A DNA stretch of 64,000 nt, taken from NCBI GenBank assembly GCA_020846195.1, contig JADLEJ010000024.1, positions 1 through 64,000 on the forward strand, read 5' to 3'. Below, piece by piece: positions 6,944-16,152 of the stretch. Numbering within the stretch: the stretch's first letter is position 1; every line of letters starts with the position of its first letter. The notes under the pieces are model-generated. The model had not been told where the DNA came from and searched no databases. It saw only the letters and a program-made list of their open reading frames with translations. The translations under genes and the position numbers were made by a program. Origin of the DNA: Nitrospira sp. (GTDB taxonomy: Bacteria; Nitrospirota; Nitrospiria; Nitrospirales; Nitrospiraceae).

Positions 6944-7138
6944 TCATACCGATCCTTTCTGCCGCGCGATCCAGAAATCTTCCGGTTCCAGATCGATTCC
7001 ACAGACCGCGCACTCATAGACGGACTGCCCTTCCGGCAGCTTGAGTTCCGTCCGATCTATCCGCCCACGACACACATGATAGAACCGCCCTCTGGCGTCT
7101 TCATCATCAAGTGGGTCACTTTCATATATCAACACCAT
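6944..7138 (-). CDS. small CxxC protein
   Basis: A 64-residue protein from ATG 7138 (MVLIYESDPLDDEDARGRFY). It has an isolated Cys in HVCRGRIDR and a CAVC pair near the end (YECAVCGIDLEPEDFW), a pattern seen in small zinc-binding proteins. The start could be further upstream. It is followed one base later by the other CxxC protein, so the two are co-expressed. Function unknown. Confidence 0.55.
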   Translation of the reverse strand: MVLIYESDPLDDEDARGRFYHVCRGRIDRTELKLPEGQSVYECAVCGIDLEPEDFWIARQKGSV

Positions 7139-7225
7139 AGTTGTCCGGCGTCCTTGTGATTTGTGAAGGAAAGTATACTGACCTGTGATCGATAGCCGCA
7201 ACCATCCCAGAAGCCCAACCCTGAG

Positions 7226-8950
7226 CTACACCTGAAACTGCGCTTCGTACAGCCGCGAGTAGACGCCTCCGCGAGCGATCAACACCTCATGCGTGCCTTC
7301 TTCGACCACCCGCCCGTGCTCGACCACGATAATGCGATCGACCTCGTTGATGGTCGACAGGCGGTGCGCGATAATGAGGGTGGTCCGGCCTTTGGTGAGC
7401 TCATTCAGGGCCTCGCGAATCTTGACCTCGGTCTCCGTATCGATATTGGAGGTGGCCTCATCGAACATCACGATGGGGGGATCTTTGAGAAGAACGCGCG
7501 CAATCGACACCCGCTGCCGCTGCCCGACCGATAGTTTGACGCCACGCTCCCCGATCCACGTATCATATCCTTCAGGAAGCTTCACGATGAACTCATGGGC
7601 GCGGGCGGCCTTTGCCGCAGCCTCAATCGCCTCCTGCCCAGCCGAGAGATCGCCATACAAAATATTTTCCCTGACCGTGCCGTTGAAGAGAAAGGGTTCT
7701 TGCTGCACGAGGCCGATCTGATTTCGCAGAAACGCCAGCGGCATCCGCCGAATATCTATCCCGTCGATCGTAATCGATCCACCGGTGACATCGTAGAATC
7801 GATTCAGCAACTTCAGCGTGGTGCTCTTTCCCGCGCCGCTGGGGCCTACCAACGCGACCCGTTCGCCCGCTCGCACGGTAATACTCACATCCTTGAGAAT
7901 GGGCGCATCGCTGCGATAGTGAAACTCTACCTGGTCGAAGGTCACCGCCCCGGTCACGCGGTCCCCCGGCGCCTGGGCGCCCGGCTCATCTCGCACATCC
8001 GGCACGGTATCGAGCACATCGAAGACCCGCTCGCTCGCCGCCAGCGCATGTTGCAACATGTGATTGACGGAATGGATCTGATTGATCGGCACATAGAACA
8101 GGGCCAGATACGACATGAACATGACCAACTCGCCGACCGACAGATGCTTATTCAAGACCTCGGCCGTCCCGAACCACAAGACCAGCGCGCCGCCCAGGCT
8201 GCCGATTAACATCATGCCCGGCGAATAGAACGACCAGAGATACATGGCCTTCAACGTATCCTTCCGGCATTGATCGCTCTTCCGGTCGAATCGATCCTCT
8301 TCATACCGCTGGCGGTTGAATCCCATGGTCTCTCGAATACCGGCCAGGGAGTCTTGCAGCAACGCATTCAACTCCGCGGCGCCCTTCCGAATTTCACGAT
8401 AATACCCATGGACGCGCTTCGTGAAGAGCGCCGCCCCGACAATCAAGATCGGGATCGGCAATAGCGCCAGCAGAGCCAGCTTCCAGTTGAGCCAGAACAA
8501 GACCGCCATGATTCCGATCAGGGTCAACCCGGCGGTAATGATTTCTTCAAGCCCATCCACGAAGATCCGCTGCATATGCTCGGTGTCGTTCAGCACCCGC
8601 GACATGATCTCGCCGGTCGGACGGTTTTCAAAAAATCCGATGGAGAGGCGCTGCAGGGCCCCAAATACCTGCACGTGCAAATCGTGCACAACCTGCTGCT
8701 CCAATGAATTGTTCAACCGAATGCGCATGGAGCTGCAGAGATTGCGCAGCAGGTAGGATCCGAGCAGTCCCGCGAATACCCACGTCAGCAATTCAATCCG
8801 GCCGGCCTGGATGACGTCGTCGATCAGAATCTTGATGAGCCACGGAGGCACTAATTCAAAGGCCGTCGTCAGGCCGGCAAACAGGAACGTCCCTAGCACC
8901 ATAAGGCGATAGGGCCGAAGATACTGCAGCACGCGAAGCAGAGTTTTCAC
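7226..8950 (-). CDS. ABC exporter, fused membrane and ATPase domains (MsbA/multidrug type)
   Basis: A 574-residue half-transporter that would work as a homodimer in the inner membrane. The N-terminal half has about six membrane helices of the ABC exporter fold. The C-terminal ATPase domain has Walker A GPSGAGKST, the signature LSVGQRQR, Walker B IVMFDEATSNID and a switch His in IIAHRLSTI. The C-terminus EEGTHEVLIARGGVYSRLYEAQF is typical of the MsbA/LmrA group. Lipid, drug or peptide export are all possible; no neighbouring gene fixes the substrate. It lies 24 bases downstream of the deformylase gene and may be co-transcribed with it. Confidence 0.88.
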   Translation of the reverse strand: MKTLLRVLQYLRPYRLMVLGTFLFAGLTTAFELVPPWLIKILIDDVIQAGRIELLTWVFAGLLGSYLLRNLCSSMRIRLNNSLEQQVVHDLHVQVFGALQRLSIGFFENRPTGEIMSRVLNDTEHMQRIFVDGLEEIITAGLTLIGIMAVLFWLNWKLALLALLPIPILIVGAALFTKRVHGYYREIRKGAAELNALLQDSLAGIRETMGFNRQRYEEDRFDRKSDQCRKDTLKAMYLWSFYSPGMMLIGSLGGALVLWFGTAEVLNKHLSVGELVMFMSYLALFYVPINQIHSVNHMLQHALAASERVFDVLDTVPDVRDEPGAQAPGDRVTGAVTFDQVEFHYRSDAPILKDVSITVRAGERVALVGPSGAGKSTTLKLLNRFYDVTGGSITIDGIDIRRMPLAFLRNQIGLVQQEPFLFNGTVRENILYGDLSAGQEAIEAAAKAARAHEFIVKLPEGYDTWIGERGVKLSVGQRQRVSIARVLLKDPPIVMFDEATSNIDTETEVKIREALNELTKGRTTLIIAHRLSTINEVDRIIVVEHGRVVEEGTHEVLIARGGVYSRLYEAQFQV

Positions 8951-8974
8951 AGGGGCAGGTTACATCCCGGCTCG

Positions 8975-9499
8975 TCAAATGACGGCAGCGGGATCTTTCT
9001 TCCAATACTGGTCGAATTCGGCCAGTTGCGTGAGCGTCGACATGTCCGTCATCCGGTCGATGAACAGTTTCCCGATCAAATGGTCCATCTCATGCTGGAT
9101 GCAGACGGCAAACAGCCCGGTGGCTTCGAAATCCAGCGGTTTGCCTTGCCGGTCGAGCGCCGTCACGCGAATCAAGGAGGGCCTGGTGACTTTCCCGCGC
9201 AACCCGTCCACGCTCAAGCAGCCTTCCCAATTTTCCACGTGCTGCGGGCCATAAAATGCGATGGAGGGATTAATCAAGACCGTTTCAGGGAAATCCTCCT
9301 CGCAGGCCATCACCACCAACTGCACGGATCGAGACACTTGCGGAGCAGCCAAGCCAATGCCGGGCTCGTCGTACATCGTCTCCAGCATGTCGTCGATCAG
9401 ACGTTGAATGTCAGCCGACTTGATCTGACGAGGGCTGAGGGAATCGGCCTGCCGGCGCAGAAGAGGATTTCCGAGTTTTGCTATTTTCAAGATTGCCAT
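8975..9499 (-). CDS. def: peptide deformylase
   Basis: A 174-residue enzyme that removes the formyl group from nascent protein N-termini using Fe2+ or Zn2+. All three family motifs are present: GIGLAAPQV, EGCLSV (metal-binding Cys) and the helix IQHEMDHL with the two metal-binding His and the catalytic Glu. The length is normal. It is usually paired with fmt, which is not next to it here. An AT-rich stretch with a possible TATAAT box lies upstream near 9530-9540. Confidence 0.95.
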   Translation of the reverse strand: MAILKIAKLGNPLLRRQADSLSPRQIKSADIQRLIDDMLETMYDEPGIGLAAPQVSRSVQLVVMACEEDFPETVLINPSIAFYGPQHVENWEGCLSVDGLRGKVTRPSLIRVTALDRQGKPLDFEATGLFAVCIQHEMDHLIGKLFIDRMTDMSTLTQLAEFDQYWKKDPAAVI

Positions 9500-9590
9500 G
9501 CGAGTGAGACTCTCTCTCTAAAAACTATCTATAATTATAGGTAACACAGGCCTGATTTGGCGCGCAACCGCCCCTCACGGCATCTGCCGA

Positions 9591-10382
9591 TCAGGAACTT
9601 TTGCCGGAACGGCGCGGCTCGGGAATCTCGAACACGTCCTTATTCGACGCCCACCACTCCACCCACTCGGCCGCCCAGGCCTGCCGGTCCTGCTTCGTCG
9701 ACGCATCCCAATCGTGAAACTCCGTTTCATGCCGCGTCACAATCCAGAGCGAATGCAACGCCGACATCGCCACAAACCGCTCATCGTCGGTGATCATGGG
9801 GATCAGCGTGGGAATCACCGCCTTGAGCCTGACGTACCGAGACTCGAACGCCGCCGCTTTCCGCACCGAGGGATTCTGATCCTTCGCCATCACGTCAATC
9901 GCCTCCGGCGTTTTTGCCGAATCGAGCCGGATCGCCACCCGCAAGGCATGCTCACGGACACGCGGAAGCTCGTTCGGATCTTTGGCGGTCTGAATCAGTG
10001 CCGGCACGCCAGACACCCCTTTCATCATCGAGAGCGTCTCGATCGTATTGTAGCGAATCCTTGGGCTCGGCATCGCCAGCCCTTTGACGAGCGCCGGAAC
10101 CGACGGCTCTCCCAGATGCACAAATTCCCCCATAGCCCAAAACTCCTGCTTGCCCTCCAGCAAGGGCAGCAGCGCTTCGGCCCGGGTCATTTCCTCCGGC
10201 GTCAGCGGATTCGTGTTCGGCGGCACGGACACATCGGGCACATCCTGTTGCTTCGGCGGCGCCTCATAGGGAATTTGCGCGAGCAGGACAGGATTTCTCG
10301 CCCCTGCCCATACGTCCGCCGACAACCCAGCGCCCATAACCAGCGCGCACATACCGACCGCTATCGCCATACGTCTGCTCAT
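9591..10382 (-). CDS. secreted HEAT-repeat protein
   Basis: A 263-residue protein starting at ATG 10382, ten bases after AAGAGGAG; the longer frame overlaps the RND gene. The N-terminus (MSRRMAIAVGMCALVMGAGLSADVWA) is a signal peptide, so the protein is periplasmic. Residues about 70-200 form HEAT-like helical repeats (PSVPALVKGL, VSGVPALIQTA, PSVRKAAAFE), followed by a Trp-rich end (AWAAEWVEWWAS). It lies 25 bases after the RND pump gene on the same strand and is likely the last gene of that operon. A scaffold or assembly role for the efflux system is a guess. Confidence 0.75.
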   Translation of the reverse strand: MSRRMAIAVGMCALVMGAGLSADVWAGARNPVLLAQIPYEAPPKQQDVPDVSVPPNTNPLTPEEMTRAEALLPLLEGKQEFWAMGEFVHLGEPSVPALVKGLAMPSPRIRYNTIETLSMMKGVSGVPALIQTAKDPNELPRVREHALRVAIRLDSAKTPEAIDVMAKDQNPSVRKAAAFESRYVRLKAVIPTLIPMITDDERFVAMSALHSLWIVTRHETEFHDWDASTKQDRQAWAAEWVEWWASNKDVFEIPEPRRSGKSS

Positions 10383-10407
10383 CGTCACACATCTCCTCTT
10401 CGAGTCG

Positions 10408-13400
10408 TTAGAGTTGTCCTTGCTCATCGAGCGCTTCGCGACGATGGGCGAGCTCATATAATACCGGCAACACGACCAAAATCAAAAAGGCCGCCGTCAA
10501 CATGCCGCCGACCACCACGCGGGCCAGCGGTTTTTGCGCTTGCGAGCCGATGCCCGTCGCCAGCGCCGCGGGCAATAGCCCAATGGCGGCGCCCAACGTC
10601 GCCATGAGAATCGGGCGCATCTGCACATCCGCGCCCTTCCGGACAGCCTCGCGAAGACTCAGCCCCGCGGTTCTGAATTCTTCGATTCGCGATATCAGCA
10701 GGACGCCGCCAAGAATCGCAACCCCCAACGTCGAGATGACGCCGACGGCCGCTGAAATACTGAAATGCGTATCGGTCAACACCAACGACAGCACCCCTCC
10801 GACCAAGGCAAACGGAACCGTCGCCAAGACCAGCAACGCATTCTTGAGCGAATCGAACGTCGTGTAGAGGAGGAACAAAATAATCACCAGGCTGATGGGC
10901 ACGACTTTCGAGAGACGGCGCTGCTCATCCTTTAATTGGTCGTATTGCCCGGCCCACTCCATCCGATACCGTTCCGGCAGCGCGATCTGTTTCGCCATCA
11001 ACGCCTGCGCCTCTTCCACCGTGCTCTGAAGATCGCGGTCCCGCACACTGAACTTAATCGGGATATAGCGCTCGTTGTTCTCCCGATAGATAATAAAGGC
11101 TCCCATTTGCGTGGTAATGCTAGCCACTTGTTTCAGCGGAACTCGCGCCCCATCCGGCGTGTTCACGAGCACATTCCCGATCGCTTCCACATCCTGGCGA
11201 AACTCCGGCAGGAATCGCACGACAAGATCGAACAGCCGCTCCCCTTCATAGACTTGTGTGACCGCCTGCCCTCCGACGGCCGCCTGCACCACCGCGTTCA
11301 CATCCGCCACCTGCAAACCATAGCGCGCGCTCGCTTCGCGATCCACTTGGATGAGCAGATTCGGCTGACCGACCAAACGGAAAATGCCGAGGTCTTTGAC
11401 TCCTGGCACTCCTTGCATAACCCGCTCAATCTCTCCGGCCTTGGCCTCCATCGTTTTGAGATCCGTCCCAAACAGCTTGATGGAGTTTTCGCCTTTGACG
11501 CCGGACATCGCCTCTTCGACGTTATCCTGAATGACCTGCGAGAAATTGAAAATCACGCCAGGAATATCCTTCAGCCGCCCTTCGATTTCCTCGATCAGCT
11601 GATCCTTGCTGAGCCCGTGCCTCCACTCTTCCTGCGGTTTGAGATTCGCCAGAAACTCCGCATTGAAGAAACTCGTTGGATCGGTGCCATCGTCCGGCCG
11701 GCCAAGCTGGGACACAATCGTCGAGACTTCGGGCGAATCCCTGAACATGCGGCGAATATCGCTGGTCAACCGGGCGGCTTGATCGAAGGAAATATCCACC
11801 GGCATCGTCGCGCGCACCCACAAATTGCCTTCTTCCAGCGCCGGCATGAATTCCCCGCCGAGGAATCGGAGCGCCACTGCCGTCACCAACAGCAATCCTC
11901 CAGCCCCCCCCAGCACCGTCATGCGATGCCCGAGCGCCCAATCCAGCGTTGCCAAATAGACTCGGCGAATCCCGCGCACAACGACCGTATCCTCTTCGCT
12001 GATCGTCCCTTTTAAGAGGAACGAGCACAATACTGGAGCGAGCGTGAACGCCATGAGCAATGCGCCGATGAGCGCAAACCCATAGGTAATCGACATCGGC
12101 GCGAAGATTTTCCCCGGCACGCCCGTCATCGTAAAGAGCGGAATAAAGGCGACGACGATAATCGTCGTCGAGTAGAAGATCGGCCGTCCGACCTGGCGGG
12201 CGGCGCGCACGATCTGTTGATGCACCGTCAGTCCCAGCGTCTTTGAATGCGCCAGATGAAAGAAGATGCTCTCGACCATAATCAGCGTCGCATCGACGAT
12301 AATGCCGAAATCGATCGACCCGAGCGAAATGAGATTGGCCGACTCGCCCACCAAAATCATCATCGTAAAGGTAAACAACAGCGACATCGGAATCGTCAGC
12401 GCGACGATAAAGGCCGCGCGAAAATGCCCTAAAAAAACGACGAGGATAATGAAGACCAGGACCATCCCGCTGATTAAAATATCCATCACCGTTTCGACGG
12501 TCGTATGAATCAGCTTCGTCCGATCGTAGAACGTCTTGATCTTGACCCCTTCCGGCAGCTTCCAGCCGTTCAGGTCCTCGACTTTCGCGCGCACCTTATC
12601 CAAGACCGACAGGGCCTTATAGCCACGCTGCAAGAGGACGACCCCTTCGACCACATCGTCGCGGTCGTCGATCCCGACTTTTCCCAGCCGCACTTGATGG
12701 CCGACCGACACCTTGCCCAGCGTGTTCACAAAGATAGGCGTCCCGTCTTTTTCCGCCACCACGACATTCTCGATGTCTTCCAGCCGGTTGATCAGCCCCA
12801 GCCCGCGGATGTTGTAGTTCTGGGCCCCGATCGTCAGATAATTGCCGCCGACGTTCGCATTGCTGTTCGTCAGCGCCGTCATGACCTGGGACAAACTCAC
12901 GCCATAGCTGATCAGTTTGCCGGGATCGATGTCGACGTGGTACTCCTTCGTGGTCCCGCCAAATGCCGTCACGTCGATGACGCCCGGCACGCGCCGGAAT
13001 TCGCGTCGAACCTGCCAATCTTGAATGGTCTTGAGCGCCGTGAGGTCGGCTTTTTCGCCGGTCAATTCATACCGGTAGATTTCGGCGATGGCCCACCAGG
13101 GCGAGAGCGATGGATCGGCGCCTTTGGGCAGTTGCACCGTTCCCAGGCGATTCAACACTTCCTGCCGGTCCCGGAACATATCCGTTCCAAAATCGAAATA
13201 GATTTTGATATCGCTGAGGCCGAAGATCGAGAGGGAGCGGATATCGGTTAAGCCCGGCATCCCGTTCAGCGCAACTTCGATTGGAATGGTGACCTGCCGC
13301 TCCATTTCCTCCGCCGACCAGCCGGGATACTGGGTGATCAGCTCCACCATCGGCGGCGACGGATCGGGGTAGGCGACAATGTCGAGGAGATGGAAGGCAT

Positions 13401-13485
13401 AGAGCCCTCCGAACAGCAGCATGAAGCCCAGCGCGCACAGCAAGAACCGCTGCACTAGCGAAATTTCGACCAGACGCGCGATCAT
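10408..13485 (-). CDS. czcA: heavy-metal efflux RND pump, CzcA/CusA family
   Basis: A 1025-residue inner-membrane proton antiporter that pumps metal ions out through a periplasmic adaptor and outer-membrane channel. It opens with LVEISLVQRFLLCALGFMLLFGG, has the two large periplasmic loops and about 12 membrane helices of the RND fold, and carries the HME proton-relay motif DFGIIVDATLIMVES in helix 4 (two Asp and a Glu). That motif resembles divalent-cation (Co/Zn/Cd/Ni) pumps more than Cu/Ag pumps, but the Ala-Thr after the second Asp differs from the usual Gly-Ala. It forms an operon with the adaptor and channel genes upstream. Confidence 0.92.
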   Translation of the reverse strand: MIARLVEISLVQRFLLCALGFMLLFGGLYAFHLLDIVAYPDPSPPMVELITQYPGWSAEEMERQVTIPIEVALNGMPGLTDIRSLSIFGLSDIKIYFDFGTDMFRDRQEVLNRLGTVQLPKGADPSLSPWWAIAEIYRYELTGEKADLTALKTIQDWQVRREFRRVPGVIDVTAFGGTTKEYHVDIDPGKLISYGVSLSQVMTALTNSNANVGGNYLTIGAQNYNIRGLGLINRLEDIENVVVAEKDGTPIFVNTLGKVSVGHQVRLGKVGIDDRDDVVEGVVLLQRGYKALSVLDKVRAKVEDLNGWKLPEGVKIKTFYDRTKLIHTTVETVMDILISGMVLVFIILVVFLGHFRAAFIVALTIPMSLLFTFTMMILVGESANLISLGSIDFGIIVDATLIMVESIFFHLAHSKTLGLTVHQQIVRAARQVGRPIFYSTTIIVVAFIPLFTMTGVPGKIFAPMSITYGFALIGALLMAFTLAPVLCSFLLKGTISEEDTVVVRGIRRVYLATLDWALGHRMTVLGGAGGLLLVTAVALRFLGGEFMPALEEGNLWVRATMPVDISFDQAARLTSDIRRMFRDSPEVSTIVSQLGRPDDGTDPTSFFNAEFLANLKPQEEWRHGLSKDQLIEEIEGRLKDIPGVIFNFSQVIQDNVEEAMSGVKGENSIKLFGTDLKTMEAKAGEIERVMQGVPGVKDLGIFRLVGQPNLLIQVDREASARYGLQVADVNAVVQAAVGGQAVTQVYEGERLFDLVVRFLPEFRQDVEAIGNVLVNTPDGARVPLKQVASITTQMGAFIIYRENNERYIPIKFSVRDRDLQSTVEEAQALMAKQIALPERYRMEWAGQYDQLKDEQRRLSKVVPISLVIILFLLYTTFDSLKNALLVLATVPFALVGGVLSLVLTDTHFSISAAVGVISTLGVAILGGVLLISRIEEFRTAGLSLREAVRKGADVQMRPILMATLGAAIGLLPAALATGIGSQAQKPLARVVVGGMLTAAFLILVVLPVLYELAHRREALDEQGQL

Positions 13486-13533
13486 CGGAAGCCGTGGCCC
13501 GGAGAGAGAACCGCAACAATTATTCGCACGAGG

Positions 13534-14691
13534 TTACGTCCCTTTGATTTCTTGACCTTTAATCAGGACGGCCCCCCTGATCACAATGCGCTGGCCTCGG
13601 GCCAGCCCTTCCAAGACACGCACCTGATCCGTGGAAATATTCGACACCTTGACCTCGCGTTTCACATAGCGGTTCGGCTCTTCCACGATATAGACGAATT
13701 GTTTGCCGTCCGATTCCAACACGGCTTCGCGCGGCACCGCAATAAACGGCGTGGCGTCGCCGACATTGAGATGCAACCGGGCAAACATCTCCGGTTTCAG
13801 CTTATGCGGATCGTTGTTCACCCAGGCTCGGACTTTGATCGTGCGGGTTGCCGGATCGACGACATCGCCGATGGCCGCCACTGTGGCGGGAAACTCGACG
13901 CCAGGATACGCTTCCACCGTCACCGTGGCAAACTGCCCTTCTCTGGCAAGCGCCAGATCCCGCTCATACAAATCGGCCAATACTTGCAGCATATCCAAAT
14001 CCGCCACGGTAAACAGCACTTGCGACGGATCGCCGCCGACCGATTGGCCCGGCGTCACAGCGCGCTCGACCACAATCCCAGTCAGCGGACTCTTCATCTC
14101 GAAGCGCGAGGTAATTTTCTGCTTATCCAGCGGCTTGGTCAGCTCATCGGCCGGCACACGCAAAGACAGCAACCGCTCTTTCGCGCGGCGAAACTCCGCG
14201 CGGGCCTTCACTAATTCATTCTCTGCCTGTTTCAAATCCTTGAGCGGCATCGCCTTGTTTTCGTACAAGTCTTTCGCCAAATCGACCGCCCGCGTCGCAT
14301 ACTGCAAATCCGAATCTTCCTTCACATACTCCGAATAGGCCTGGGCAATATCCGGGCTGTCGACGATCAACAAAACATCGCCAGCCTTCACACGGTCGCC
14401 CAGATGCGCCCGCACTTCCACCACCCGGCCTTGTAATGGGGACGAAATCTTCGAGTAGCGATCTTCTCCGTACGCCACTTTCCCGGACAAGATCAGCGCC
14501 TGGTGCGACGGGCTGAACTCCACCATCGCCGTTTCCACTCGCGGTGGCGATGGCACGGGAGCCGGGGCCGTCTTTTCCAGAGGAGCCGCGACCGAATCGG
14601 ACGGCGCGGGTTGCTCGGATTTCCCGCAACCCAAGGGCGAAAGAAGAAGGAGCGCCATTGCGATGGCCAGCGGAGCCCTGTGCCTGTTCAT
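13534..14691 (-). CDS. czcB: RND efflux periplasmic adaptor lipoprotein (CzcB/CusB family)
   Basis: A 385-residue membrane-fusion protein that bridges the RND pump and the outer-membrane channel. A lipoprotein signal with lipobox LSPLGC near residue 22 anchors it to the inner membrane. Next come the lipoyl-like domain (GRVVEVRAHLGDRVKAGDVL), an alpha-helical hairpin, the second lipoyl half (GIVVERAVTPGQSV) and a beta-barrel (VTVEAYPGVEFPATVAAIGDVV). Its start overlaps the channel gene stop as ATGA, and the pump gene follows 48 bases later. Confidence 0.92.
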   Translation of the reverse strand: MNRHRAPLAIAMALLLLSPLGCGKSEQPAPSDSVAAPLEKTAPAPVPSPPRVETAMVEFSPSHQALILSGKVAYGEDRYSKISSPLQGRVVEVRAHLGDRVKAGDVLLIVDSPDIAQAYSEYVKEDSDLQYATRAVDLAKDLYENKAMPLKDLKQAENELVKARAEFRRAKERLLSLRVPADELTKPLDKQKITSRFEMKSPLTGIVVERAVTPGQSVGGDPSQVLFTVADLDMLQVLADLYERDLALAREGQFATVTVEAYPGVEFPATVAAIGDVVDPATRTIKVRAWVNNDPHKLKPEMFARLHLNVGDATPFIAVPREAVLESDGKQFVYIVEEPNRYVKREVKVSNISTDQVRVLEGLARGQRIVIRGAVLIKGQEIKGT

Positions 14692-16001
14692 AGCGATATC
14701 TCCTGCCCCACCGCACTTTCGAGTTGAATCACATGGCGTTGATAGTTGAACAGCGCCTCGAAATAATTCTGTTGGATCGTTCTGGACGTCCGGGCCGCAT
14801 CGAGCAAATCGAGAATCGTCGCCCCACCCCGCTCGTAGGCCCGCTCGACGATTGTAAAGGTTGACCGGGCATCGTCCAGCACGCCGCCAAGAAACGCCTC
14901 GACCAGCCGCCGGCTTTGGAGCAGGTTTTTATGCGCGACATCCACTTCGTTTTCGACCTGGTTCAGCGTTTTGTTCAAATCGGCTTCGGCCGCCTGCACC
15001 GCCACCTCTGCTTGCATGATACCGCCCTGATTGCGGTTGAACAACGGCAACGGCAGGCCCAAGTTGAGCGCGACCTGCCCTTGATTGTCGGGCCCCTTCG
15101 AACCCTGCACCGCATAGCCGCCGCCGACCGTCACATCCGGAATCCGATAGGCCTTGGCCAGCTTCAGATCCGCCTCGCGCTGAGACATGAGAGCCCGTTT
15201 GACTCGAACATCGGGCCTGGCGTCGAGCGCCACGGTTCTGAGCCGGTTAATATCGGGATCGACCCGCTTATAGTCGAACTCCGAGGTCAATTCGAGCCCC
15301 ATCTCCGGCGACACCCGAAGCAATTGCCGCAGATCCCCGCGCGCGCTGTCGCCTTCCTGAATGGACTGGATGACTTGCGATTGGAAATCGATGAATTGCA
15401 GCCGGATCCGAATCAGATCGACTTCGGCGATATAGCCTTTCTTGAAGCGAATCGTATTCACATCGAGAATGCGTGAGAAGCGATCTCGATTCTCTTCGGC
15501 CAAGGCCAGCCGGCGCTGCGCCAGTTGAGTGCGGTTGTAGGCGTCTTTGACCGTAAAGGTGAGCTGCCGTACGGCATCCTCAAACGCGGCCTCAACGGAC
15601 TGGGTGCCGAACGCGGCGCTCTCAATGCGATACCCGCGCTTGCCGGCCAATTCAAACAGTTGCTGCACCTGTCCAAACAACTGACCGCTGTTCCCGATAT
15701 TCCGCCCCTGCGTATAGGCGCTGAGCGTACCGATAGACACCGTCGGGTTAGGAAATAACTTGGCGGTAATCTGCTGCCCTTTCGCCGATTCAATCCCGAA
15801 CTTGGCCATGAGCAGATCGAGATTTTGACGCAGAAAGAGCGCCACCGCATCATCGAGGCCCAATCGGAGCGCGGTTGCAGGAGATGCGGCGGGAGCAGTC
15901 TTTGCTGGAAGGTCGGTCGCGGCTAAGGCCGGATGGCCCCATCCGATAATCATGACGGCGCAAAAAACAAACTTGCCGACCTTTGCCAAGATCTGCGCCA
16001 T
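14688..16001 (-). CDS. czcC: TolC/CzcC-family outer membrane efflux protein
   Basis: The outer-membrane channel of the metal efflux system, about 437 residues. The start is taken as ATG 16001 because it puts a good signal peptide (MAQILAKVGKFVFCAVMIIGWGHPALA) at the N-terminus; a GTG at 16043 is the alternative. Two OEP repeats follow, with long coiled helices (LALEENRDRFSRIL..., AVQAAEADLNKTLNQVENEV) and the typical GLPLPLFNRNQGG turn. It is the first gene of the operon, with a good promoter match at 16107-16134. Confidence 0.9.
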   Translation of the reverse strand: MAQILAKVGKFVFCAVMIIGWGHPALAATDLPAKTAPAASPATALRLGLDDAVALFLRQNLDLLMAKFGIESAKGQQITAKLFPNPTVSIGTLSAYTQGRNIGNSGQLFGQVQQLFELAGKRGYRIESAAFGTQSVEAAFEDAVRQLTFTVKDAYNRTQLAQRRLALAEENRDRFSRILDVNTIRFKKGYIAEVDLIRIRLQFIDFQSQVIQSIQEGDSARGDLRQLLRVSPEMGLELTSEFDYKRVDPDINRLRTVALDARPDVRVKRALMSQREADLKLAKAYRIPDVTVGGGYAVQGSKGPDNQGQVALNLGLPLPLFNRNQGGIMQAEVAVQAAEADLNKTLNQVENEVDVAHKNLLQSRRLVEAFLGGVLDDARSTFTIVERAYERGGATILDLLDAARTSRTIQQNYFEALFNYQRHVIQLESAVGQEISL

Positions 16002-16106
16002 CACGACAGAGCGACCATATTCACCCGACTGGTATATTCGCACGGCTCACACATGTCCGGTGAGTTGCCGCAAGAGAATCAATCAGACAGAAGCACGAAC
16101 AATCAT

Positions 16107-16134
16107 ATTATACTGAGTTCTTAAGCACTTGCAA
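16107..16134 (-). promoter_or_regulatory. sigma70-type promoter for the RND efflux operon
   Basis: Read on the minus strand: TTGCAA (16134-16129), a 16-base spacer, then a perfect TATAAT (16112-16107). Transcription would start near 16100 and give a leader of about 60-100 bases before the channel gene. It sits in the short gap after the polyamine operon. Confidence 0.5.
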
Positions 16135-16152
16135 TGAGATCTCGCGTTCGCA

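Noticed and set aside
10936..12015. 359-codon open frame opposite the RND pump gene
   Set aside because: Antisense shadow of a conserved pump; no ribosome site and low-complexity composition.
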